DNA from: Blattamonas nauphoetae
Taxonomy: Eukaryota > Preaxostyla > Oxymonadida
Assembly (NCBI GenBank): GCA_033064195.1
Contig: JARBJD010000296.1
Span: 28,557 to 92,556, forward strand
Length of the DNA: 64,000 bases
Direction: 5' to 3'
This document shows, one piece after another, positions 11,580 to 21,062 of the stretch. The notes beneath the pieces are model-generated. The model had not been told where the DNA came from. It did not search any database and worked only from the letters and a program-made list of their open reading frames with translations. Numbering within the stretch: the first letter of the stretch is position 1; the number at the start of each line of letters is the position of its first letter. The position numbers and the translations under genes were made by a program.

Positions 11580-12608
11580 TTAAGAGGAAGAAAGGCCGTG
11601 ACCAGCTGGAAGCTGCTGCCACCAGCTTGTGGCGAGATCGGGGACAGAGTTACCAAACAGAATGGGACAAGAGTAATGTGTTTGGAGAACTCGAGAGGTC
11701 GGTGACCAGCCGACGTGCTCTCTGATCGTCGCCTTCTTTGCTTTTCTCACTCTCACCAGGTAGCTGACACTGGCGTGCTTTATTGAGTAGGGGCGAAAAA
11801 GGAGTGGGATCCCCAGTTCGACGAGCACTGCTTCCATCAACTTGGCAAGGTGGGACTGGCGTAGCGCCCGCCCCGTCGAATAACAGATCCAAACAGAATC
11901 CTCTCTGTCGATGAACGGAAGCGTTTGATGCGTGCGTCTCCAATTCTCCTGCATTTCTCGATGTTCAATAAGAGCCTGATAGGCGGAGAATGCCGGTGTA
12001 CCTTCGTCAAAGATGTAATGGAGGCTGACATGGTCCTGTTGCTGCTTTGAGATGATGGGTAGGCCAACATATGAAGGCTGATTCGGTTGAGTTGGTTCTC
12101 CCCACTGGAGGCTCCCCCACTTTAGATGAACGATCTCCTCCCTTCGTGCACAAGAGTAAGCGAGCAAGAGAGCAAAACAACGTTGTTGGACCTGAGAAGG
12201 TGAATTGTGGGTAAACTGGTTGGCGACGGCCCAATTCAGAAGGAGGTTGATATTCCAGATGGAATCATATTTCCTCGACTTCAACTTTGTTGGGTTCTGT
12301 TTCTTCACAAGGGTGCAGAAATCCGCTAGAGGAGAGTAAGGTGATGAGAGGTTGGCATGAATGGGAAGGAGTGATTTGGATATCTTTGTGAGGGCATCAT
12401 CAGGGAACAGAGATGGTGGAGGGAACTCTTTCTTCATCTGGAGGAGAAAACCGCTAAGAACGAGGTGGATATGAGGGGTTGATGCGATATACGAAGAAGA
12501 CAAATTCTTCTCTCCACAGAAATTGGCGAAATATTTCCACGAACGCATCCATACTCCCTTCGACTTGTACCTATTCTCGTAGACCTCTGCAACGTCACCC
12601 TCCATCAT
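11580..12608 (-). CDS. DIRS tyrosine recombinase
   Basis: This is the C-terminal 342 residues of a much longer open frame; the upstream part only shadows the RT frame, so I place the start near the Met pair at 12608-12603. It carries the tyrosine-recombinase signature: an Arg in a SCARREEIVHLKW helix, a later KHASVSYLVR block supplying His and Arg, then HVGW and the probable nucleophilic Tyr in LQTHY. It should insert the circular cDNA into the target. Its 3' end is close to the internal complementary region. No stop or frameshift is visible. The start is uncertain, and it may be expressed by overlap with the RT frame. Confidence 0.85.
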   Translation of the reverse strand: MMEGDVAEVYENRYKSKGVWMRSWKYFANFCGEKNLSSSYIASTPHIHLVLSGFLLQMKKEFPPPSLFPDDALTKISKSLLPIHANLSSPYSPLADFCTLVKKQNPTKLKSRKYDSIWNINLLLNWAVANQFTHNSPSQVQQRCFALLLAYSCARREEIVHLKWGSLQWGEPTQPNQPSYVGLPIISKQQQDHVSLHYIFDEGTPAFSAYQALIEHREMQENWRRTHQTLPFIDREDSVWICYSTGRALRQSHLAKLMEAVLVELGIPLLFRPYSIKHASVSYLVRVRKAKKATIREHVGWSPTSRVLQTHYSCPILFGNSVPDLATSWWQQLPAGHGLSSS

Positions 12609-12646
12609 CGTTGCCTGCACGACTTCTTGATAAAATCTGAGTCCGT

Positions 12647-14476
12647 CTACATTTTCATTCCCAGAAGGCTTGCGCGCACCTCGCCTGGTGGAAGAGCCAA
12701 TTTGCTCTTCTTCTTGTCCAGGGAACACATCTGATGATAGTCGCCCAGTATCATCCATTCCCTTTCTATTTGGAGGAGTAGTGGAGTCCAGAGTTGAGAT
12801 GGCCAGTTCGGTGTGATCAGCACACCGTGCGGTTTCTCCTTCAGAATCTTCATTAGAACTCGGGGAATCAAAGCTATCGGAGGGTGAAGGAGAAGATTGG
12901 TCGTCCCGGACCAATTCACGGCAAGGCCGTCTGTTCCCGCTGCTCCTAGTTCCGCGAAGCGTGTCCAAAATTTTTTGCATTTTGCGTTCTTGTTGGACGC
13001 GAACATGTCCATCGCTGGAACGTAGTGCCATCTTTCGAATAGCTTCGTCATTGCTGCCTGATTTAGAGAGTACTCCCCCTGGGGTGGGAGTCGCGAGAGG
13101 CGATCTGCTGTCTGATTCGTCTCTCCTGGAAGATGATGAATCTCTGATAGAGTTAAGCCGATCCTCAGGATGGTCTTGAGTGTCAGTCTTGTCGCCGTCA
13201 CAAGCTTTTGGCAAGCCCTCTGTTTCCTCAGGTTCCAGACAGCAGTGGTGTTGTCCGACTTGACAGCAATTGATTGTAAACGATTCTTCTGGAGGTGCGG
13301 AGACGCCCTGATGAAGGCATGGTGAATCGCCATCGTCTCCTTCCAATTGCTGGAGTGTGTTGCCTCGACCTCTGTCCAAGATCCGCTGAACATCGTCTGC
13401 CTTGCTCCGAATTGGAGAACAGCTCCCCAACCGACCGGACTTGCATCGGTTGTGATTGTAGCTTGGACTGGTTTTGAGGCAAAGCATGTCGGTCTGTTTT
13501 TGGAAATCGACATCTTCCAAAATGTCAATTCCCCAAGGATGGACGGGTTCAGCGTCACCTTTGCATTCCATCCTCTGAGTTTCACTGCCGAATCCTTCAT
13601 CTTCTGCAATTTCACGAGGTATAAACTTGCCTCCCTGATCGAGGTGCGGAGGAAAGAGAGTCGGCCCACGAGAGCAGCTAGTTCTCTGACGGGGAATGTT
13701 TGACGAAGCAGAGATTTCGAGATTGTTGCTGAGACTGACTTGAGCAACGATACTCGCCGAGATGACGGTATTTGAATCGACTGTTGGGGTGCAGAGAGTG
13801 TCCATCCCAAGAAGGTGATGGTTTGAGTTGGGTTTAGCTGGCATTTGTCCCAAGCCAGGTGGAAACCCAGTGAATGCAGGAAAACACATGCTTCTTTTGT
13901 ATTCTTCTCCGCTTCCTCCCTTGAGGGCGAGATCAGGAGGACATCGTCTATGTAGAACACGATTGGAATGTTCAGGCTCGTTCTGAGAGTCTTGATTGCA
14001 ATCTTCATCACTTTTGAGAATAGACGCGGAGCAACCGATATTCCGAATGGCATGCCCGCGTAAGTATATGTCGTCCCGCGAAACTTGAAGCAGAGATATT
14101 TCTGAAGGTTGGGAGGGACGGTCAAGTGACTGAAGGCTGATCGAATGTCGACTGTTGTGAAGAAACTTTCCTTGGTTGTGCATGCCAGCGCTGTTGAGAT
14201 GGTTTCCATCTTGAAATGCGGGGTCAGAATTTCCGAGTTGAGTCTGCTGGCGTCCAACACCTTTCGAAACTTGCCATTGGATTTTGGAACTAGGAATGTT
14301 GGTAAGATCAGCTTCGCGTCTCCCTCCTCGATCCGACTTACCACACCCTCCTCCAGTTCTTGTTCCAGCAGTCGCTGGTATTCTTGTTCTTGTTCCCTGC
14401 TTCCCTTGAAGGACCGAGCTGGGTGGAGTCGAGCAAGTCTTGTTTTCGATGACTCGTCTTTCCATTCCCACTTCAC
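12647..14476 (-). CDS. DIRS reverse transcriptase-RNase H
   Basis: The 609-residue product has reverse transcriptase motifs in order: FRKVLDASRLN, TTVDIRSAF, YAGMPFGISVAPRLFSKVM and the catalytic YIDD (FYIDDVLLI). LGWTLS follows. RNase H is indicated by the TTDASP motif and a later SDNTTAVWNL block. The C-terminal extension (AMDMFASNKNAKCKKFW) sits where many DIRS elements have a methyltransferase-like or uncharacterised region. The frame is intact. The start is the first Met; expression could instead continue from the gag-like frame that ends about 100 bp upstream. Confidence 0.92.
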   Translation of the reverse strand: MKWEWKDESSKTRLARLHPARSFKGSREQEQEYQRLLEQELEEGVVSRIEEGDAKLILPTFLVPKSNGKFRKVLDASRLNSEILTPHFKMETISTALACTTKESFFTTVDIRSAFSHLTVPPNLQKYLCFKFRGTTYTYAGMPFGISVAPRLFSKVMKIAIKTLRTSLNIPIVFYIDDVLLISPSREEAEKNTKEACVFLHSLGFHLAWDKCQLNPTQTITFLGWTLSAPQQSIQIPSSRRVSLLKSVSATISKSLLRQTFPVRELAALVGRLSFLRTSIREASLYLVKLQKMKDSAVKLRGWNAKVTLNPSILGELTFWKMSISKNRPTCFASKPVQATITTDASPVGWGAVLQFGARQTMFSGSWTEVEATHSSNWKETMAIHHAFIRASPHLQKNRLQSIAVKSDNTTAVWNLRKQRACQKLVTATRLTLKTILRIGLTLSEIHHLPGETNQTADRLSRLPPQGEYSLNQAAMTKLFERWHYVPAMDMFASNKNAKCKKFWTRFAELGAAGTDGLAVNWSGTTNLLLHPPIALIPRVLMKILKEKPHGVLITPNWPSQLWTPLLLQIEREWMILGDYHQMCSLDKKKSKLALPPGEVRASLLGMKM

Positions 14477-14580
14477 CCCTGCCAGAACACGTTCCTTCCC
14501 TCCAATCTTCTCCCATTCGTTGACTCGCCGAAGGAGGCTGCCGGTGATTCGAGTCTGTGAATGTGGAGCTTGGCGCAGGC

Positions 14581-15813
14581 TTATCGTCCAGATTGGGTAT
14601 TGGGCCGCGGTTTGTTGAAGCGAGGAGTGTTGGATTTGGCAGGGGGCACTCCTGTCCCCCTCTGAGCAAAAACCTGGCTCGAATGTTGTGGAACGAATGG
14701 AGCTGGTGATGGTGTTGGCGACGAGTGCGGTGGGAAGACTTGCTGCGCGCTTGAACCATTTGGGTTGAAGGGAAGAGAGATTTCTAGCCGTTTCGCAAAG
14801 TCCACTGCAGTATTGTCAGTGAAATACGCGGCGAGGTTGGAGCGGGTCGCCGAGTCAGCTGAGAGTATGATGCATTCTTCGATTGTATCCAATATATTGT
14901 TCCTTGGCAAGAGTTGTTCCATCTGGCGATGGAGATCGATGAGGAGAGCGACTGTTGTGAGTGAAGACTCCGTGGCTGTGGCAAGGGCTCGATTTCGTAA
15001 TGTTGTGACTAATTGTCCGTCTGAAACCGAGATTATGATTGTCTGATCGATGTTGAAAAGTGACTTGGTGATCGCTGTCCTTGCCGATAGTCGATCTCGT
15101 CTATGATTTGACGCAACAGATTCGAGCCATGTTTTGTTGAATTTATGGTCTCTTTCCTTCAGCTTTTTGAGTAAACTCGTTTTATGTGCCACGATATCAC
15201 GTTCCGAAGATATAGTTTCATTTTCGCGATCGAGTTTTTGAAGTTTTTCGAGTTTGACAAGGAGTTCGTCATCTCCATGATAATGGCGATTTTTGCTTCT
15301 CTGACTAACTAGTTTCTTTCGATGTTCGTCAACACATGTTTTCTTAGGTTTAGTCTTGTGCTTCGAAGTCCTTGACCTTCTTTTGAGAGATTTATCAGCA
15401 TGTCTTCGCTTCTCCTTCCTGATGGGTATGGATCCCGACGTTGAGTCTGAAGATGATGAGGTTGATTCCATGACCTCTTCAATTGCCCTTCTCCGTTCTG
15501 ATTCGTGTCTCCGTTTCTTTGAACTTTTTTGACTGGATTTTTTGGGATGTTCCCATTTCTTCTTCTGGATGTACGACGCTTCGGAGGGTGACGACGATGA
15601 CGAATTTGACCGTCTATGACGATCGGTCTTTGCACTGTGGTGGTGATGTCGGTGTTTGTTTCGACTTTCCCGAGAATTCTGACCCTTTTGAACGGGATGC
15701 TTATTACGTCTTAGAACTCGATCGGGGTGAAGAATTAGTGGAGAGTCAAGCACTTCAGAGTCGCTTGAACCATGAGAGGGATCCTGTTGGCTCGAATCGT
15801 TGGCTGATTGCAT
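14581..15813 (-). CDS. DIRS gag-like protein
   Basis: The 410-residue product is the first frame after the right terminal repeat. Its N-terminal half is very basic and Ser/His/Lys/Arg-rich (RNA-binding character). A predicted helical middle follows (LVKLEKLQKLDRENET, then HRQMEQLLPRNN), then a Pro/Ser/Gln-rich tail. Position and composition match the structural protein of DIRS elements, although no conserved domain is recognised. It is intact and on the same strand as RT and recombinase. Confidence 0.72.
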   Translation of the reverse strand: MQSANDSSQQDPSHGSSDSEVLDSPLILHPDRVLRRNKHPVQKGQNSRESRNKHRHHHHSAKTDRHRRSNSSSSSPSEASYIQKKKWEHPKKSSQKSSKKRRHESERRRAIEEVMESTSSSSDSTSGSIPIRKEKRRHADKSLKRRSRTSKHKTKPKKTCVDEHRKKLVSQRSKNRHYHGDDELLVKLEKLQKLDRENETISSERDIVAHKTSLLKKLKERDHKFNKTWLESVASNHRRDRLSARTAITKSLFNIDQTIIISVSDGQLVTTLRNRALATATESSLTTVALLIDLHRQMEQLLPRNNILDTIEECIILSADSATRSNLAAYFTDNTAVDFAKRLEISLPFNPNGSSAQQVFPPHSSPTPSPAPFVPQHSSQVFAQRGTGVPPAKSNTPRFNKPRPNTQSGR

Positions 15814-15829
15814 TTGTAGAATCGTATTG

Positions 15830-15927
15830 ACCAGGCCTAACCCATAACAACTTTATTATTGATCACACCTAATCTCATTCTGAGAGGAGCCCCAGGTTTC
15901 GTAATGGACCTACTGGAAGGGCGGTCC
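15830..15927. repeat. DIRS right inverted terminal repeat
   Basis: It begins CAGGCCTAACCCATAACAAC, mirrors the left terminus through GAGAGGAGCCC, and then has its own outer segment ending TACTGGAAGGGCGGTCC. That outer segment is represented in the internal complementary region. Host-like sequence resumes at about 15,928. Confidence 0.85.
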
Positions 15928-17190
15928 ATGTGCTGGATTGGAATCAGTGTGTTTCATTCTGTCATCTTCTTCATTTGTTTTCAGTGTTGTTCTTGCATGG
16001 AATCACTCTTTTTCGAACCTGAAATCGTCGACTCGCTTTTTGTCAAAAACCGAGGTTTAATTGTTGCCATATTCAACAAAATCGGGAAGTCATCGCCTCC
16101 ACCTGGGTGTTTTTTTTCGAGACTCGACTCCTCCTTTTTTTGACAGATTCCTGATTGTCCCACATTCATCAAGCAGGAACTTGGGGGAAAAGTTTAGTTT
16201 TTCATTGGTTCTGGTCGCTGGATGTCAACTTGTTTTGATATGGGTTGATCACTCATTTTGTTGACAAATGATCCACAAACGTGTTTTGTGTCAACGAAGA
16301 GGGAACTGGTGACAGGCAAAAGTGAAATGTGGTTATTAGAAGTGAGTAAAATGAAAAACTACACTGTCCAGGCAACTGAAACTTGAAGTCAATTCGAGGG
16401 ATCGTGGCTGTGTCTGCGCCTGTAATGGTCATTGAGGATGGGAGATAAACGACTATCACAGTGAATCCAGAGATGTCGCCCCTCTAGTTCTTTGCTTTTC
16501 ACACCGATCGTCATGGCGTGGACCTCGATCCGCATCCAGCTGTGTCTGTCTTTGTCTCATCAACATAAAGCTGACATTGAACTGTCAGACATTTGGGGAT
16601 GCCATATTCCAGAGGGACGTAGGCAGAACGTCTGTAGCCGCAACTAAATCTCCCGTTGTCCGTCGTATCGTCTTTACAACCTGTGATGAGCTTGGCCCGC
16701 GTGAGAGCTTCATTAGTCACCACCAGTGTTTCCTGAGAAGGTGAGAGTCTTCAGATTGTAGTTTCACGCATCCGAGCTCGCTCAATGAAGGATACAGTGA
16801 TTGAGTAATACCATAGTGCAGTTCACACGAATTTGCGACGAAGTGTCTGAAATGTGTTGTCAAAGATGCTTGTTTGACAGTCATTTCCTTCAGAGCCTCT
16901 CTCCGACATAGCTACACTATCCCTGCAGCCACCTCTCTCGGACAGCTCTCAAACCGACACGTGCAGTGAGAGGATGCTGTCCGACCTCCTTTTGAGTGTC
17001 CTGATCTGGCTGTCAGTTGAAGAGGAGTATACCCGTCTTTGCTGACTCATGTTTCAGCTGAATAACATCCATATTAATGAATCAGCAATCAACATGGACA
17101 CTTGACGGCATCCTAAGGCGTGTCGAGATGCAGAGTAGAAACGACATGACGAAGAAAGAGGGGAGCCGAATGTGGGGCGGGCAATGACAG
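15928..17190. other. Gene-poor region after the DIRS element
   Basis: 15,928-16,075 probably continues the broken host gene (+ strand): a short exon, a candidate 38-nt GT-AG intron (about 15,948-15,985), then a Ser/Phe-rich stretch that meets a stop. From 16,076 to 17,190 no convincing gene is seen. A 70-codon - strand frame at 16,511-16,723 is cysteine-containing and could be an exon or a remnant, but nothing supports a product. Confidence 0.4.
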
Positions 17191-19735
17191 TTCGGTAGTG
17201 TATATCAGTCAGCATGAGCGACGTCTGATTCTTCGTCTGGTGTGTTGTTCGGAACGAGAAGGATCCTCTCTGAATCCCTCACAAGCTCAACTAGCATCCG
17301 AAGTGTCTTGATCGACCCGCCCAGAACGCGTCACTTGTTCAGCACGTTCTTATCCAAGCTGGCCCACACACTCTGCATCAACAGGCACACACTCGCACGG
17401 AGCTGGCACACATCTTCAGAGCGGCGTGTTTGCTTCTCCAGCTGCGTCTGAAGTGTTCGCAATCAGCTGCAGCAGCTCCATTTTGCGGATCACGACTTGC
17501 GCCATCTTTCAGTTCTTTCGCACTGCAATCAGTTCCTTCAATCCTCTGTGCGTGTTCGTCTCGAGCACACCCGCATCGATCTCTGTGGCTGCTTCGCACG
17601 TTTCAGACTCTTGCGCTTCTTATGTCCCTCGCACAACAATATAAGATGGATGCTGTCGAAGATGACGACCAATCCGTCGCAGAACTTGGTGATGGTGAAG
17701 ATGGAAGGATACGGAAATACTTGCAGCTTGTGTGATTTGTCTAGGCAGAGCATCGCATTTCCACAGTACGGGGCGAGGGAATTGATGATGAACTACCGAA
17801 GGAGAGACCCCACATCGGATCCCGTCTTCTGTCTTTTTTTCTTCTGATCTGTCGAGCTCTGCTGCTTTTGTGGACGAGGAATCATGTTTGGTGCGTTTGC
17901 CGATCCTCTGGCCAGGGACTGCTGTTGGAGGAGAGACTTCCCAGGCATCATCCCCGAATGAGGCGAGACACCTTCAACCATTCCGTACTGCCCGCTCTGT
18001 GAAGGAGGAGGCCTTGAAGGTCGGTCTGTTGTTGGCTGTGGTGGCTGTGTCCGTGGCTTGACGACATCTGGCTGCGTCCCATCTGCGGGAAGGACTGCCG
18101 GTTGGGGTTGGCAGAGAGTCTGATTGCGTCGAGCTGGGGTTGGTCGAGTGGAGGCTGTTGTGGGGCGCCTCGCTCTCGTTTGGAGTGTGTGTTGTCCAGC
18201 TGGATGTACTGTGATTCATGCTGAGGGATGGGCGGGATGTCCTCGATGGTCTGGGATGTCTTTGCTTTCTTCATCGAATACGTCGGCACGTTCCTCGCCG
18301 ACGGACAGAACATCTTTTTCGTGACGTCCAGTCCGCCCCCCTCCAACACCTACAGAACAGGCTCCGACTACATCGCTCGCATCCGGCCTACGTGCGCGCT
18401 GTGGTCGGTGGGAGGTGTGCTCGACGTGGAGCCGATGGGCGAGACTGGCGGCTGGGTCTTCTCGGGCACTTCGGGCGTCCACAGCTCGTCGGAGGAGCCG
18501 TGATGGGTTTTGGAGGTGTGGTGGGGAAAAGTGTGGAGGAGTGAGTGCAGCTTTGATTTGTGGTAGACACAGCGATGAGATGAAAAGAAATGCAGGATCG
18601 AATCAAAACTGACGTTGGTGTGCTGACACGAGAAATGAGGAGCCGAACGACTTTTGAACAGTCCATCCATGCCATCGTCCGAAGAGAAGAGGCCAGAATC
18701 CTCAGACGACGTGCGCGGGACGTTCGGAAGGGACTCCGACTGCTCGAGCTGTCTGTTCGGGTTGAGAAGGAAGAGTGCGCGCTGTGAGTAAGTTGGCTGC
18801 ATAAAGGCCGAACCGATCCGCGACGGGTGCGGAACGACGTCGGCTCGTTTGACGTATTCCGTTGATGGTCGCTTCCGTAGAGTGGCGAGTCTGTCGTGGA
18901 GTTTGCTGGTGTGGCTGAGAATGTCGAAGAAATGTCGCCAGACGAACCGTTGTGGATCTTCTCTCCGGTTTCTTGGCTGGCGGTGAGCTGTTGGGAGGTG
19001 AACGAGGCGTGCGCGAGGTTGGACGAGGCTTCGATGCGCTTGTTTGCGGAGGGGGGAGGCGGTGAGAGAGGCTCCGGTGTTTGGAGTGTGTTGCTGTCCA
19101 TTGTGTGTTTCGAGTGGAGTCTGTTTGTTGATTCAAATCCTTTCTCTTTCCTCTCCACGTGTGTTGTGCTTCTGCTCAGCGTGTTGTGCGACTCGTTGCG
19201 TGGGGAGAGCTTCTGCCCTCCTTCCATGATCCCCTCCGTCTGCGCGATCAAACCCATCGAATGCAGACTCCCAGTGTCGGTTAAGAAAGACGAAAGCGTG
19301 ATTTCCGAATCTGCTCTGCTCATGGTCAGTGTTGTGATCGAACAATTTGTGGGAAAGAGAGCGAGTGTCGGTTGTGGTGTGGATGGATTGCCTGGAAACC
19401 AACGAGAACGACGTAAAAGTTGGTCACTGCGAGAGAGATTCGGTCGTCTCGTTGAGATTGTTCAAAGAAAGATATTTGTCGGTGTCTGGGTGGTGGGTGT
19501 TGGTGCGTGTGGAGTGGACGAGGTTCATGAAGGGGTTTGTGGCGAGTGGGGAGAAGGTGGGGGTTGGGGTGGGTGTGCCGGAGTTTGCGGTGAAGTTGTG
19601 TTGGAGAAGGGGAGACAGCTGCTCTGTGGGGCTTCCTTTCGACATGTTGAACAGAAGAGGTGAGCAATTGTTGTGGAGCTGGGAAGGAATTTGTTGAGGG
19701 GCTGTTTGTGTCGGATAATCCATTCTGAACTGCAA
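17190..19735 (-). pseudogene. Decayed gene for a disordered protein with a helical C-terminus
   Basis: A protein-like signal moves between - strand frames. 19735-19424 is Thr/Pro/Asn-rich and may end in a short intron. 19323-18800 is Ser/Thr-rich. 18802-18600 has SESLPNVPRTSSEDSG-like phospho-protein composition. 18349-17980 is Gln/His/Ser-rich. An in-frame TAG follows near 17,790, after which the same frame continues into a hydrophobic helical part (YPSIFTITKFCDGLVVIFDS, about 17,700). The helical part then survives in other frames down to about 17,200 (for example MAQVVIRKMELLQLIANTSD), broken by at least two more stops and shifts. Short introns could explain some breaks in the N-terminal half but not the TAG. 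Family unknown. Confidence 0.45.
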
Positions 19736-20743
19736 GGGCGAGGAATTGGAATGTTTGTGGATGCGAACTGAAGGGGGAACGTGAGATTGGACGGGTGATA
19801 CTGTTTCTACGGTCTGCGGTGGTACTTGCTGATTCTACTGAGCTTTCTTCTTTTCATGTCGCTCTTTGTCAAATGGTTTGATTTCCGGTTGCGTGAATCG
19901 TGAAGAACGCGATGTTTTGTGCTCGTCGGACGGTTTTTCGCAGACTTGATTTCCTGTTGTTCTTTGTTCTGTTTACTTCGAGTGCGTTGTTCATCTCGTT
20001 GTTTTTTTGTCAGATTGTTTGTTTGTTCCTGATTCTGCTCCTTTTCCTTCTGAGCATCTCGTTCCCAAGCGAAGAAGTCGATGGGTGGGTTTCCTGTTGT
20101 ATGGCGTGACTTCAGATCGTTTCATGGAAGCTTACCAATTAAGAACTCATATAAGCAATACAACACCGATCAAAGATCGTCAACTCGAACGAGATCCTTA
20201 AAGTGATGCGCTCGGAGCGAGGCATTTCTTACTGTTCCTCTGAAACCGACATGACTGCGTTTGGGGTATTCTTCGCCGTTTCCTGTGTGTGTTCTTTTCG
20301 CAAGACCGAAATCAATAAGATTAATCCTGTTCAGATCATGAGAACCTCGGCCAATGATAAAGTTACTCTGATAAAAGCAAAGGGAGGGTGACGAAAGATC
20401 GAGTCACACTGGTAAGATGTTACTGGCACAATAGGAGTACAATCACGGATATTGGAGTGAAGGAGCTTGCGCGACTACAGATGATCAGTGAGATCTGCTT
20501 GGAGTGTTCAGTTGAGAAAATGAACGATGATTTTTGACGTGGAAGGGTGATTATGACCTTAATGATGAATGGAAGTCAATTAAGAGAATAGAAACAATGA
20601 CGAAGAAGGAAAATATGAAATTTTGAAGATATTGGGAGCCAATATATGACTCGGTCATTGAATAAACGAAATGATCAGAAGACGATTCACAGGTCGGGCA
20701 TACCTCGACATTCAAATGTGTTCGCTCTTATATGAGTGAAAGT
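19736..20743. other. Gene-poor interval
   Basis: Short frames rich in Phe and Leu occur on the + strand (19,900-20,109) but show no start context, partner exon or recognisable composition. No repeat or structured RNA was recognised. Confidence 0.35.
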
Positions 20744-20938
20744 TCATTGTCTCAATTCTTTCAGTTCATTCCGTGAGCCAAAATGGACGATATTGTCGGG
20801 TTCTGGACGATTGAGGGAGAGTGTCCTGATTGACAGCGGATTGAGGTGATAATCTGTGAAAGGAATCAACTGATGAGAACAACACACAGGAACAGTCATG
20901 GATAAGAGGATGAAAAAGAAAAAGAGAGTGTCTTTCAT
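20744..20938 (-). CDS. Short secreted-protein ORF or first-exon remnant
   Basis: The 64-residue frame starts with a strong signal peptide (MKDTLFFFFILLSMTVPVCC). The mature part (SHQLIPFTDYHLNPLSIRTL) resembles N-termini that precede beta-helix surface proteins in oxymonads. The stop falls soon after and no beta-helix continuation is seen, so this may be a truncated relic or the first exon of a lost gene. Confidence 0.4.
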   Translation of the reverse strand: MKDTLFFFFILLSMTVPVCCSHQLIPFTDYHLNPLSIRTLSLNRPEPDNIVHFGSRNELKELRQ

Positions 20939-21062
20939 GATTGTGTGATTTTTGAGTTGGATTGTGGGTTCGATCTATGATGTCTGGTGGATACGCATTT
21001 TCAGACTTTTTCCCCCAAAAAAAGTCTTAGATAGAGTGAAATAGATTGATTGAACGAAAAAA

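Larger units (their letters stand above)
11112..15927 (-). mobile_element. DIRS-type tyrosine-recombinase retrotransposon, apparently intact
   Basis: The 4.8-kb element has inverted terminal repeats (left about 11,112-11,187, right about 15,830-15,927) and an internal complementary region at 11,431-11,507. That region joins sequences complementary to both outer ends, which is the DIRS signature. Three - strand open frames are undamaged: a gag-like frame, RT-RNase H, and a tyrosine recombinase. There is no DDE integrase and no LTR. DIRS elements integrate by recombinase without a target duplication, and none is visible here. The outer limits are good to a few bases. The element lies inside a host exon. 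Confidence 0.9.

Noticed and set aside
12609-14759. N-terminal two thirds of the 1059-codon frame ending at 11,580
   Set aside because: It overlaps the RT-RNase H gene in another frame and has no family features; only the last about 340 codons look like recombinase.
17378-17599. Cys/Arg-rich - strand frame at 17,378-17,599
   Set aside because: It is a shadow of the decayed helical gene, whose better protein-like sequence lies in the other - strand frames.
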